Below are positions 54,428-62,029 of a stretch of DNA of 64,000 bases, piece after piece. Under the pieces are notes generated by a model. That model made no database searches. It was not told the origin of the DNA and saw only the letters and a list, made by a program, of their open reading frames with translations. Numbering within the stretch: the stretch's first letter is position 1; each line of letters starts with the position of its first letter. A program made the translations under genes and the position numbers. The DNA is from Cognatundibacterium crateris (GTDB lineage: Bacteria > Pseudomonadota > Gammaproteobacteria > Burkholderiales > Burkholderiaceae_D). Location of the stretch: assembly GCF_010078235.1 (NCBI RefSeq), contig NZ_JAABOS010000002.1, positions 486,388 to 550,387 on the forward strand, read 5' to 3'.

Positions 54428-54922
54428 TTATTGCTGACCCTGCTTTGAAGCAGAGTTCAATTTATCCAAGTCAGCCTTAGCATCTGCAGCTTGTTTATCA
54501 GCGGCGGCTTTCGCCTCCTCAGCCTGCTTCAGCTTGAGCGCAGCCATTTCTTGGCGCTGCTTTTCAACGGCGGCAGCATCTGCCTTTACGCTCAATTCCA
54601 TTGCAAGTGCTTTTTCATCGCGCTCTTTTGCCGACGACAAATAAAGGGAGGCGCATGCCTGATGAAACTCAGCATGTGTCATTGTTTTTCCTGTTTCCTC
54701 ACCCGTTTCCTGGTTAATTAACGGGAATTTCTTTTGCGGGTCAACGAATTGGACGATGATACTGTCCACTTGGTTGCCTATCGATTTATCACCCAAAACT
54801 ACGCGATCTTCCTCGAGGAAGTGAACAGTTGGAGTTTGACCAAAGCTGTTTTCCGCTACGAATCGCATGCAGCGACGATATGAAACGCCACTGAGGTTTG
54901 TTTGTCGATAATTTTGAGGCAT
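54428..54922 (-). CDS. Virion-associated protein with coiled-coil tail
   Basis: 164 residues. The N-terminal half (QTNLSGVSYRRCMRFVAENS, HFLEEDRVVLGD, PLINQETGEETG) matches a small phage protein family found near tail genes, with no clear function. The C-terminal half is an Ala/Lys/Gln-rich coiled coil. It is followed by the structured gap and terminator, separate from the baseplate operon. Confidence 0.65.
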   Translation of the reverse strand: MPQNYRQTNLSGVSYRRCMRFVAENSFGQTPTVHFLEEDRVVLGDKSIGNQVDSIIVQFVDPQKKFPLINQETGEETGKTMTHAEFHQACASLYLSSAKERDEKALAMELSVKADAAAVEKQRQEMAALKLKQAEEAKAAADKQAADAKADLDKLNSASKQGQQ

Positions 54923-54957
54923 ATAACACCTTATCTGATTGGGTTAAGTTTATAAAA

Positions 54958-55083
54958 TCAGGCTTCTACTTCTATGTGGCGGCCGGCACTGCCTTCTTCC
55001 GGCATGCCGTGCAGTAAGGTCAGTGCGCCAGCTTTTGCGCCATCCCCGGCAACGACTTGTTTTCTGCTTATTACGTAGCGCAT
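54958..55083 (-). CDS. Possible small protein downstream of the structured region
   Basis: 41 residues from an ATG at 55083. An upstream in-frame GTG at 55158 would overlap the structured element. The sequence ends GSAGRHIEVEA. Codon use is unremarkable and the ribosome binding site is weak, so this may be chance. Confidence 0.3.
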   Translation of the reverse strand: MRYVISRKQVVAGDGAKAGALTLLHGMPEEGSAGRHIEVEA

Positions 55084-55100
55084 CAGCCTGCGCAATTCCC

Positions 55101-55219
55101 CCACACAGAAGCGGCCTCTGGTCGTGACGATCCCAGAACCACTAGAGCCAGTGGACACCGTGCACAGTGCTACCCACCTCCCTTGCGCAGTACGCCTATT
55201 CGCCGCCGCTTCTGTGTGG
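55101..55219. repeat. 15-bp inverted repeat closing RNA domain 3
   Basis: CCACACAGAAGCGGC and its exact reverse complement enclose about 89 bases. Nearly the same arm sequence is reused at 55378-55561. Confidence 0.9.
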
Positions 55220-55377
55220 TTCCTGACTCTTACCCGGCCAGGTTAGGTGTGGCGCGCAATACTCTTAATGACTATGAGTTACTAGCCTCCTGCCGGTCGC
55301 CAGACACCGGCTCTTATCCCTTCGCTTTCAGAGGCAATCCAGTCTTGCGACGCGCTAGGGGTCTACTACTTACAACA

Positions 55378-55561
55378 CCACACAGAAGCGGGTAGGGCGC
55401 TACTCCTACTATCCTCAAAGGCCGACAAAGCCTTTACCTGCATGCGGGTCGGGATCGATACCGATTGCCGCCAATTTTTACTTCGATCTACTGTGCTTTT
55501 TCAGGTGAGCGCAGCAACTTTGCTCTGCGTGTCTGCTTTCCACGCCTCCGCTTTTGTGTGG
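55378..55561. repeat. 14-bp inverted repeat closing RNA domain 2
   Basis: CCACACAGAAGCGG and CCGCTTTTGTGTGG pair with one non-Watson-Crick position. The left arm is also an exact complement of the arm at 55205-55219, so alternative pairing is possible. Confidence 0.85.
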
Positions 55562-55735
55562 CCTCTCCTTTAATACTTCGCTGGCGGAGAGCTACCAGCC
55601 GGATTTTTCGGACACCGGAGTCGGAACGGGGCAGTTGTGAGGCTCCCTGCTCAGGGCGAGTCATTTTGTTCATCCACTTTCTTTTCTGCTGCAATTCTGG
55701 CGCTACAACAGAGTCATGCTTTCGCCTTCACCAAC

Positions 55736-55930
55736 AAGTTAGGGGGTCTGGACTTGATACCAGCTTGTCGGATTACTGCGATACCGAGTCGCGTGTGGTT
55801 GTCGTCACATTTACCCACAACTTCATTTCCTCTCCCTAGTTCACAGCTCGCACCAAAACTGCTAAGTGATTTGCGAGTCGAATATTTCTGCATCTAGTTC
55901 TGCACTTCCTTCAGTGCTGCCCCCTAACTT
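55736..55930. repeat. 11-bp inverted repeat closing RNA domain 1
   Basis: AAGTTAGGGGG and CCCCCTAACTT pair perfectly around about 173 bases that include several local hairpins. Confidence 0.85.
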
Positions 55931-56043
55931 CTTGGCTCCGGCCTTTCTGCCGGATCGGCTACAGCAATTGTTTTTTCTGCTGATTCAAGTAGCTTTTCTC
56001 AGAGTTCCAACGCGCTCAACAAAGATGCGCAATCCATTTGAGA

Positions 56044-56073
56044 ATTATATTAGCCATTTATGATTATTTGCAA
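56044..56073 (-). promoter_or_regulatory. Operator-type promoter for the structured RNA
   Basis: On the - strand TTGCAA, an 18-base spacer and TATAAT. The spacer contains ATAAATGGCTAA, resembling the operator half-sites of the promoters at 63030, 21231 and 27772. The -35 overlaps the end of the upstream gene. The predicted start is near 56037, immediately before the structured region. Confidence 0.65.
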
Positions 56074-56471
56074 CTAAATTTTTCCGCTTTTAACTTATTA
56101 ATGACGAACCTGACAATTGCATGTCGAACGCACTCGTCTTTGGACGAAAAATTCATGTGCTTTAACGTAACTTGACCTAAGTTCTTTTCGGATTGAGAGC
56201 TCACAGACACGCTAATTGCGCCCACACCTACAGTCAAGAAATGTTCCGTTTGAAGCGAAATAGCATCATGGGTAAATCTAGTCCAAGATGGCATCATGCA
56301 ATGCGGCATAAATTCTGCAAAAGAACAGTTGGCAGGAGGCGCGCCGAAGAAGAAACCTCCCTTAAATTGAATGTCCGTCCATCCAATTAATTCCGCCAAC
56401 TCCATGTTTAGCGCATCAATCTCGTAAGATGCGCTTTCTATCGGAGCTACAACAACACTTTGCTCACACAT
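56064..56471 (-). CDS. Small phage accessory protein
   Basis: 135 residues. The pattern IDALNMELAELIGWTDIQFKG, then FFFGAPP and CMMPSWTRF follows a common class of lambdoid-type accessory proteins (NinX-like in outline) with no known function. Its ATG overlaps the stop of the 58-residue gene upstream by eight bases. Confidence 0.6.
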   Translation of the reverse strand: MCEQSVVVAPIESASYEIDALNMELAELIGWTDIQFKGGFFFGAPPANCSFAEFMPHCMMPSWTRFTHDAISLQTEHFLTVGVGAISVSVSSQSEKNLGQVTLKHMNFSSKDECVRHAIVRFVINKLKAEKFSCK

Positions 56472-56640
56472 AAGACCCTCTCTCAATCTTTCGATCCTCG
56501 ATTAATCTTCGGACACTAACGCGACGGCGATTCGCTTCCCTGGCCTCGCCGGCGCTCATAGCCGGATTAGTCATCAAGTCGCTCATCTTTGATGTTGACT
56601 TAACCTCTTCAAACGAGTGAGTTTTCTTGTATTTTTGCAT
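56464..56640 (-). CDS. Small basic protein
   Basis: 58 residues. The sequence is basic in its second half (EANRRRVSVRRLIEDRK). It is tied to the next gene by an eight-base overlap, which supports translation. DNA or RNA binding is possible. Not recognised. Confidence 0.55.
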   Translation of the reverse strand: MQKYKKTHSFEEVKSTSKMSDLMTNPAMSAGEAREANRRRVSVRRLIEDRKIERGSYV

Positions 56641-56668
56641 TTTTAAACCCGTATTTGCATATTTAAGA
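56641..56668 (-). promoter_or_regulatory. Degenerate operator-like site
   Basis: On the - strand TTAAATATGCAAATACGGG closely resembles the site at 57074-57100. The -10 position reads TTTAAA and it ends only a few bases before the ATG at 56640, so it may be an operator rather than a working promoter. Confidence 0.4.
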
Positions 56669-56687
56669 GCAAATAAATACCAGCACT

Positions 56688-57032
56688 CTAACGGCCATTA
56701 GCGATCATGTAGGGCTTCCATTTATCCTCGCCCTTTATTGAGTCACCGCGAACCATGATTAACATATCTTTGAATTTTCCGGTCTTTTCCGCGACGCTGA
56801 TATAGTCGGAGCAAGGGTGAGGACTTCCAAACGGCGCGCTAATTGGCTTTGCTTTACGCTTTCCGTTAAACAGTTCGCCCTGCTTAACCTCTACAGCAGC
56901 ATTGAAATCAGATTGGGACATTGTGAAGTCCTTGTCTTCTTTTCGCACCTTTGCAATTTGGCGCTTTATACACGCATCAGCAATCGGCCTCAGTGATGAA
57001 TACGAAACACCAAAAACAATGAACGCTGACAT
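56688..57032 (-). CDS. Hypothetical accessory protein
   Basis: 114 residues. Basic in the first half (RQIAKVRKEDKDF) with a QSDFNAAVEVKQGELFNGK stretch. Family unknown. It has AAAGGAGGGTTC upstream and its own operator-type promoter. Confidence 0.65.
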   Translation of the reverse strand: MSAFIVFGVSYSSLRPIADACIKRQIAKVRKEDKDFTMSQSDFNAAVEVKQGELFNGKRKAKPISAPFGSPHPCSDYISVAEKTGKFKDMLIMVRGDSIKGEDKWKPYMIANGR

Positions 57033-57073
57033 TTCAGAACCCTCCTTTGTGGCTAGTTAATAATTCATTTAAT

Positions 57074-57100
57074 GCTTATTATATCCGTATTTGGCTATTT
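57074..57100 (-). promoter_or_regulatory. Operator-type promoter
   Basis: On the - strand AAATAGCCAAATACGG is followed by ATATAATAAG. The same arrangement occurs at 63025-63052. No good -35 hexamer is seen, suggesting activation or repression by a bound protein. It drives the gene at 56688-57032. Confidence 0.6.
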
Positions 57101-57122
57101 GAGGATTATTTTTTGTCGCTCA

Positions 57123-57347
57123 TCAGCACGGATAACCCTCTTTTAACGAGGTATCGCCTTCATGGTACGCATAGAAGCTGCCGGCAACGTGAAAGCACGA
57201 TGATTCGCACGTTTCATCTTGGTTGCGACCATTAGGGCAACGGTAAATAGTGCCATTGATCTTGCCATCGCCGAAACCAGCCAGGCGCCCAAACACATCA
57301 TCATGGATCAGTTCAGCGCCGCAGTACGGGCATTCAATTCCACTCAC
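57123..57347 (-). CDS. Small zinc-ribbon-like protein
   Basis: 74 residues starting with GTG. CPYCG near residue 6 and a later CPNGRNQ...C...C pattern indicate zinc binding, as in many small phage ribbons. The GTGA overlap with the upstream gene supports the start. Confidence 0.6.
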   Translation of the reverse strand: MSGIECPYCGAELIHDDVFGRLAGFGDGKINGTIYRCPNGRNQDETCESSCFHVAGSFYAYHEGDTSLKEGYPC

Positions 57348-57574
57348 GAGGCACCCCTACTAATCTTCGTAATGGCCTCATTCGCATACGAGATACACTG
57401 ACCAGGCAACATACCTCCATCATTACCGGAATTAGCAATTTTCTCCAAAGTCAATTTCATTTCCTTGTGCTCAGAGATAAGCTTACGTATTGCGTCAGCC
57501 TCTTTGAAGTCATCGCCACGCGCCATCCATACAGCTGCGCATTCAGCATTTTTATACAGTTCTGTAGTAATCAT
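57344..57574 (-). CDS. Small hypothetical accessory protein
   Basis: 76 residues, helical. The pattern NAECAAVWMARGDDFKEADAI is seen in phage accessory clusters without known function. The start at 57574 has GAGGAGTAAC upstream. Confidence 0.55.
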   Translation of the reverse strand: MITTELYKNAECAAVWMARGDDFKEADAIRKLISEHKEMKLTLEKIANSGNDGGMLPGQCISYANEAITKISRGAS

Positions 57575-57579
57575 CGAAG

Positions 57580-57855
57580 TTACTCCTCGCAACCTGTTTT
57601 TTCCGCCCCGCCAAGCTGCCCAGTCATCAGTTTTTTAATTTTCTTGATGCTGAAACGGCTCTCTTCATGAATTCGAATAGCTATTACGGATCCAATAGGC
57701 AGTCGGAATGAACGGATTTTACTGATAACCGGTGGAGCCACGCCCAACAGTCGAGCCAGCGCGGCATCATTTCTTAGGCGCAACGAAGAAATTACTTCGT
57801 TAAGCAGCTCATTATTTCCATGTTTTGTCTGAATTAGTTTGCTAAATTTTTCCAT
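57580..57855 (-). CDS. Small helix-turn-helix DNA-binding protein
   Basis: 91 residues. LRNDAALARLLGVAPPVIS followed by KIRSFRLPIG is a clear helix-turn-helix of the Cro/CI type, with a C-terminal part typical of small regulators in beta- and gammaproteobacteria. It may regulate the accessory genes or the operator-type promoters. The ATG at 57855 is chosen over a GTG at 57867. Confidence 0.75.
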   Translation of the reverse strand: MEKFSKLIQTKHGNNELLNEVISSLRLRNDAALARLLGVAPPVISKIRSFRLPIGSVIAIRIHEESRFSIKKIKKLMTGQLGGAEKTGCEE

Positions 57856-57874
57856 TTTTATACTCACTTATTTG

Positions 57875-58408
57875 TTAAGAATTCACTTCATCCATACGAA
57901 GGCCGCTTTGAACTGCGGCGATAATTTTGCATAGGTACTCATAATCCGGATTCGGGCGCGATGGCATTGAGTGCCACCAATCTTCACCGAAAATAGGTGC
58001 CAAAATGCTTGAGTGAGTCCACAGCTCTACGTTTGTGAGCCCGTCGATATCGTCCAAGCTCTCCCATAGTTGACGAGCGGCATTTTTTCTTATGTCGCGC
58101 TCGCGGCGCATTTTGCATATTTCTTTCTTCGCAGCAGGAACAATCGCATCGCCATCTTCGATTGTTGCTGATATCTCTGTATCGAGATTCTTGGCTAGAT
58201 AGTGCTCATCAAAACTGCAGAAGAACTGGGCAATCGTTCGCTCCCCCATGCACCCCCATGAGGCAGTCCACGCTTTCGTATAGCAGCAGATAACAATGCG
58301 GCCTTTGCCTGGCTCGGTGTCCTCCAGCATCACATCGATAGGGTCAAGTCGTACCACTTCTGTGATTTTGAGTTTCTTGATCGTTGATGTCGTGACATTG
58401 ACCTTCAT
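57875..58408 (-). CDS. Hypothetical accessory protein
   Basis: 177 residues. The pattern IDVMLEDTEPGKGRIVICCY then KAWTASWGCMGERTIAQF is common in lambdoid-type phage accessory regions, with unknown function. ATGA overlap with the upstream gene. Confidence 0.65.
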   Translation of the reverse strand: MKVNVTTSTIKKLKITEVVRLDPIDVMLEDTEPGKGRIVICCYTKAWTASWGCMGERTIAQFFCSFDEHYLAKNLDTEISATIEDGDAIVPAAKKEICKMRRERDIRKNAARQLWESLDDIDGLTNVELWTHSSILAPIFGEDWWHSMPSRPNPDYEYLCKIIAAVQSGLRMDEVNS

Positions 58409-58977
58409 GCTTCGACCTCATCAAGATAAATGCGGCGGACTGCACGGGCTAAGTACTCTCTGGACTTCTGGTTGCTGCTCTGGTTACCATCGTGGAAGCG
58501 CTGCATAAAGGCATAATCGTCGTTGTGGGCGCTCGGTGATCTGCTCCAGTAAGAATCTGCGTCAAATTGCAAAGAGCAATTTGCCAGCAACAACGAAAAT
58601 TCTCGACGTGTGGGTAGCTCAAATCCAATGGAATTAGCCCATTCCATTGCGTCCGCCCAGCGCAGTTTTGAATTCGGCTTTTGCGGTACCAGCACCAAAA
58701 AGTAAGGCCGATCATCCAAAATAAGCCCAGCATTCACTTCGCCAGGCTGAAGCAGACCTGAAATTTCAGCCAGCAGCCCTAAAACTGATCTGGTATTCCA
58801 CATGGACGTAACGGCATCCAATGTGTCATGGATCATGCCGCCACAACACTCGATTGTGAAAGAGCCAGGATGATCGGGCATTTTGAACCCACCCAATTGC
58901 ATTGAATGGCGGTGAGGCTCTATGTGGTTAATGATTGGCTCTTTGCCACAGTGCGGGCAAGGTTTTAATTTATTCAT
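58405..58977 (-). CDS. Lar-like zinc ribbon fused to a DUF1566-like domain
   Basis: 190 residues. The N-terminal about 60 residues follow the Lar restriction-alleviation pattern: LKPCPHCGKEP, a second cysteine pair (ECCGG), and MWNTRS. The C-terminal half has the DUF1566 pattern WADAMEWANSIGFELPTR, then YWSRS and a basic C-terminal helix. Lar relieves type I restriction in the Rac prophage. The pairing with DUF1566 in one protein suggests a new use of the ribbon. Functions are inferred. Confidence 0.7.
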   Translation of the reverse strand: MNKLKPCPHCGKEPIINHIEPHRHSMQLGGFKMPDHPGSFTIECCGGMIHDTLDAVTSMWNTRSVLGLLAEISGLLQPGEVNAGLILDDRPYFLVLVPQKPNSKLRWADAMEWANSIGFELPTRREFSLLLANCSLQFDADSYWSRSPSAHNDDYAFMQRFHDGNQSSNQKSREYLARAVRRIYLDEVEA

Positions 58978-59291
58978 GTTGCATCACCTTTCAATGACAG
59001 ACGCTTTATTTGAATTTCTTTGAATCTTTCCAAATGCCACTCCTCAAGATCATCCCCTAGACAAGAAAAACCAGGGCTTTCATCTGGACACAATTGGCAA
59101 TCATCAATAACCATTTGACGCAATTCTGTGCAGTCGGCGCATACCTTGAACGAGTGAGTCTCCCCATCCCATATTCCAGAATGGAAGTGATACTTTTCGC
59201 CGCGCTGAATCACGCCGCGACATTCGCAGCATTTATGTTCTTTGCGCGCAGTTCGTATCACCTCACGATAAGCGGATGGAATTTCGCTCAT
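58974..59291 (-). CDS. Small zinc-ribbon protein
   Basis: 105 residues. Two CxxC pairs (HKCCECRG and VCADCTEL) around an RGEKYHFHSGIWDG segment suggest a treble-clef zinc site. Common in phage accessory clusters, function unknown. ATGA overlaps at both ends. Confidence 0.65.
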   Translation of the reverse strand: MSEIPSAYREVIRTARKEHKCCECRGVIQRGEKYHFHSGIWDGETHSFKVCADCTELRQMVIDDCQLCPDESPGFSCLGDDLEEWHLERFKEIQIKRLSLKGDAT

Positions 59292-59941
59292 GACTGCACG
59301 CACTTAAAAGAAATAACCCAAACCCATGGATTGGCATCCCAATCGCCACCGGTGAACCCCCAAAGATCTTGGAATGCCATGATTGGCGGGGTGTAAAAAA
59401 CATGCTGATATTTGGTTGACTTCCAGCCTCGCAGAGTAAGCTCAAGGCCTTCTGCGATAGCATCAGCCTCACTGATGTCGTTTAGGCGCTCGATGCGAAT
59501 ATCGGTAATTTCAAGGCGTATGCGACTTGCCCAGCGCGGCATATTGCTGGCTCCCTGCCACGGCGCAGGGATTGCATTGCCAGCTCCATCAGTCCATCCC
59601 CCGAGTGGAACGTCCCCATCGCGATAAATCACGTCATAGTTTTCTGGTTCATCCTCAGGACTGCCGCCGTCAGGATCAATTACAGAAAGAGCGAAGTCTT
59701 CTTGAACCCATAGCTGATCCCCAACTTCACCAAGTGGACATTTCACACAGATAAATCCAGCCTGCCACGCCTGATTAACATGCTGGCTGAGCGTTAAATC
59801 AGGGTTCCATGCGCCCAACTCGCGAAGGCGGCTTTCAGTTACCGTTGGCTGAACTTTTAAAATACGGCGTGTTTGCGTTTTGCGCCCGTCTAAGATTGCG
59901 CTCACCATCTCGCCAATAAACGCGATTGGATTCTCATTCAT
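59288..59941 (-). CDS. ASCH/PUA-like domain phage protein
   Basis: 217 residues. The pattern IAFIGEMVSAILDGRKTQTRR, GDQLWVQEDF, NMPRWASRIRLEITDIRIE and DISEADAIAEGL is that of the widespread phage family with an ASCH/PUA-like RNA-binding fold. Biological role unknown. Strong ribosome binding site AAAGGAGGTAATCC. Confidence 0.75.
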   Translation of the reverse strand: MNENPIAFIGEMVSAILDGRKTQTRRILKVQPTVTESRLRELGAWNPDLTLSQHVNQAWQAGFICVKCPLGEVGDQLWVQEDFALSVIDPDGGSPEDEPENYDVIYRDGDVPLGGWTDGAGNAIPAPWQGASNMPRWASRIRLEITDIRIERLNDISEADAIAEGLELTLRGWKSTKYQHVFYTPPIMAFQDLWGFTGGDWDANPWVWVISFKCVQS

Positions 59942-60156
59942 GGATTACCTCCTTTACTATTTGAGTGCCCCAGGCAACGTCCTGTTGCATCTTGGTTGTC
60001 ACAGCCTTCCGAAGGTATAACCTCCATGCCTTGCTTCTTCATGCTATCCAGCTGCCCGCGGATTTCTTTGGCATCGCCAGGGAACATTGACTCCAATTCG
60101 GCATCGGTGGACTGTTCCGCGGCGCTGATCGGCATATAAATATGAAAAGTTCTCAT
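59938..60156 (-). CDS. Small hypothetical accessory protein
   Basis: 72 residues, acidic in the middle, with two cysteines near the C-terminus. The start at 60156 gives an ATGA overlap. Not recognised. Confidence 0.55.
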   Translation of the reverse strand: MRTFHIYMPISAAEQSTDAELESMFPGDAKEIRGQLDSMKKQGMEVIPSEGCDNQDATGRCLGHSNSKGGNP

Positions 60157-60686
60157 GCTGATGTAACCCCTATTCCCCATGCCTTTAATCTCTCCTTCTC
60201 GACTTCTTTGTTACGCTTGATCGCCGCTTTGTAGCTGACTTTTGCTTCCTTTATTGTCTTGCACCACTCACCGGTACCACGGCGCGATTTAAATCTGACC
60301 TTATTTTTTTGCTCGCCCCAGCAATCCCAGTTATATTCACGCTCAGGTATGTCTATACCCAACCACTCAGGGAATGATTCAACACACTCTGAGGATAGGT
60401 ATTGGTCATAGCGAGTCTTCTTTTTCGGCGGAGGCAACATTTCAATTGCATATTTGCGGCCATAATCTGTAGCAGCGAAGTAGAAGCCACCACCTAGCCA
60501 TTCTGCATTCGGCCGCATTGTCATCATGCCGGCGTCAACGAGTGCCGTCAGTCTGGGAAAATCGCTACTGTTTTCACCGGTCATGAAGTAATTTCTGTTT
60601 GGAGTTCGATTCCACTCTGTCAGGCCAAGCGTGTGATTTAGCAACTCGAGGTGACCAGGCTCTATTGATGCAATCTGGCCGCTCAT
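60153..60686 (-). CDS. Hypothetical accessory protein
   Basis: 177 residues. Basic C-terminal third. The segment LLNHTLGLTEWNRTPNRNYF near residue 15 and DYGRKYAIEMLPPPKKKTRYD in the middle occur in phage accessory proteins without known function. It overlaps both neighbours. Confidence 0.6.
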   Translation of the reverse strand: MSGQIASIEPGHLELLNHTLGLTEWNRTPNRNYFMTGENSSDFPRLTALVDAGMMTMRPNAEWLGGGFYFAATDYGRKYAIEMLPPPKKKTRYDQYLSSECVESFPEWLGIDIPEREYNWDCWGEQKNKVRFKSRRGTGEWCKTIKEAKVSYKAAIKRNKEVEKERLKAWGIGVTSA

Positions 60687-61135
60687 GCTGCACCGCCTTT
60701 CAGTGCTACATCCTTATTGATCTGATCAAGATTGCTGAATGCAGCCTTCCAGGTTGCAAGCTCATCACGCAACTGCTCGTTCTCTTTGCGCAGGGCTGCT
60801 GCGTCATCATTGGTAGGCTCAAAGTACATTGGAATTGAATGACTAGGACGAGTACCGTCAGTCATAAATGTAAGTTCCATTTTTACGCTTACATTACTTC
60901 CAATTGATTCAATCCAATCCTTTGCAGCGCGACTGATATACAGCGCTGGTTCCTGAGTCACTTCCGGCAGGGGAAGGGCGCGGATTTCATCTGAAATTAA
61001 TTTTGCAACTTCCGACGATCTTCTAAGATTATTCTTGGATAAATGGCTTACTTCGTTATGTATTGATCGCAGATATGCTTCAGATTGAGCATCTGCAACC
61101 TTCGCGCACTGCTCTCTGAATTTTTCGTAGTTCAC
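60683..61135 (-). CDS. Hypothetical protein, EQCA/IRALPLP paralogue family (copy 3)
   Basis: 150 residues starting with GTG. It shares REQCAKVADAQ, DEIRALPLPE, the coiled-coil segment LRKENEQLRDEL and the ending LKGGAA with the early + strand proteins at 5018-5500 and 6920-7375, although it lies more than 50 kb away in the opposite orientation. Function unknown. Confidence 0.7.
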   Translation of the reverse strand: MNYEKFREQCAKVADAQSEAYLRSIHNEVSHLSKNNLRRSSEVAKLISDEIRALPLPEVTQEPALYISRAAKDWIESIGSNVSVKMELTFMTDGTRPSHSIPMYFEPTNDDAAALRKENEQLRDELATWKAAFSNLDQINKDVALKGGAA

Positions 61136-62022
61136 TTTGATACCTCCCCATAAAACATCGGCGAACCCTTGACTTCTGCAAGCACTGCTTCGACCTCATC
61201 TTTTGAATAGCCCCAGATGTAGCTGTCGCCACCCCGGGGCAGCCCGATATTGTCGATATGGAGTTTTTCGCCGGCATGAATATATTCAGCAAACGCGATG
61301 ACCAGGGATCTCAGCGTGCCTCCGTGAGTAAAGTTATGCATGGCGCCATCTTTATTCGATACCAGAGAAATTGTGTCTGTATGCCCGCACTTGAACACCA
61401 CCGCGCCAGCTTGATTAATGGACATTTCTGCGGCGGCCTCATTGGCATAACTCCAAAAGAAGCGTCGGCCATGCCTCGATATGGCAAGAATCACAGCGTT
61501 CACATGCTCAACGCGCTTAAGCTTTTCTTGCTCGATGCTCGCTTTTTCGCTTTCAGAAATTGGCTCGGGTAGCGACATAAGCCAGTTGCGAAGTAACTGA
61601 AACTCAAAATTCCGAAAGCTGCCGTCGGCGTAGATACGTAACTCACCGCTGTGGTTATGTCGATTTGCGGCAAGATAGTCCTGGCACCCTTTCTCGGTAA
61701 AACAAGCAACAACGGTTTCCCACACGTGCATTAATTCATGCCTGTCATAACCATCGGCAACTTCACCGGTTGATCTGAAAATAGCTTCGAGACGCGCAGC
61801 TCGCGTATCAGATACCTCTGCATGATCGCTATCCCCATCATGCCGCCACTCGATTCTGCAATCTTGGTATTCAGCATTGCCGATGTACTCGCGCTTTTCC
61901 TGGACAACAAACATTGGCTGATCTGTGAACTGGTTATTCTGCTCACGAATCAACTTGCCAATTTGAAGAAGCTGGACTGGTATGAGCGCAGACACCATGT
62001 CCAAAGTGTTTGATATTTCCAT
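61132..62022 (-). CDS. Hypothetical accessory protein
   Basis: 296 residues, mixed alpha/beta. No recognised domain. A TNT-like or enzymatic motif was not found. GTGA overlap with the next gene and AGGATAAC upstream of the ATG support the limits. It is the longest gene of the right-hand accessory cluster. Confidence 0.6.
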   Translation of the reverse strand: MEISNTLDMVSALIPVQLLQIGKLIREQNNQFTDQPMFVVQEKREYIGNAEYQDCRIEWRHDGDSDHAEVSDTRAARLEAIFRSTGEVADGYDRHELMHVWETVVACFTEKGCQDYLAANRHNHSGELRIYADGSFRNFEFQLLRNWLMSLPEPISESEKASIEQEKLKRVEHVNAVILAISRHGRRFFWSYANEAAAEMSINQAGAVVFKCGHTDTISLVSNKDGAMHNFTHGGTLRSLVIAFAEYIHAGEKLHIDNIGLPRGGDSYIWGYSKDEVEAVLAEVKGSPMFYGEVSK

Positions 62023-62029
62023 TGAATAG

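Larger units (their letters stand above)
55101..56037 (-). ncRNA. Candidate large structured noncoding RNA (GOLLD/ROOL-like type, identity unproven)
   Basis: No reading frame with normal coding character covers this 0.94-kb stretch. Three long-range pairings are seen: 55101-55115 with 55205-55219 (15 bp, perfect), 55378-55391 with 55548-55561 (14 bp, one mismatch or wobble), and 55736-55746 with 55920-55930 (11 bp, perfect). Local hairpins fill the domains, for example CCGGC/GCCGG, GCACT/AGTGC, GCCGGT/ACCGGC, AAAGGC/GCCTTT and CCACT/AGTGG. A strong-looking promoter at 56044-56073 points into it on the - strand. One G-U-compatible change in the second pairing would favour the + strand, so strand is likely but not certain. 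The size fits known giant phage RNAs such as GOLLD. No consensus match was tested. Confidence 0.55.

Noticed and set aside
55488-55694. Basic 68-codon frame on the - strand inside the RNA candidate
   Set aside because: Lies across the RNA hairpins, no start signal or partner, likely chance.
55465-55839. Open frame of 124 codons on the + strand in the structured region
   Set aside because: Composition is rich in Cys, Phe and Ser with no ribosome binding site, several frames are equally open, and the inverted repeats explain the sequence better as RNA.
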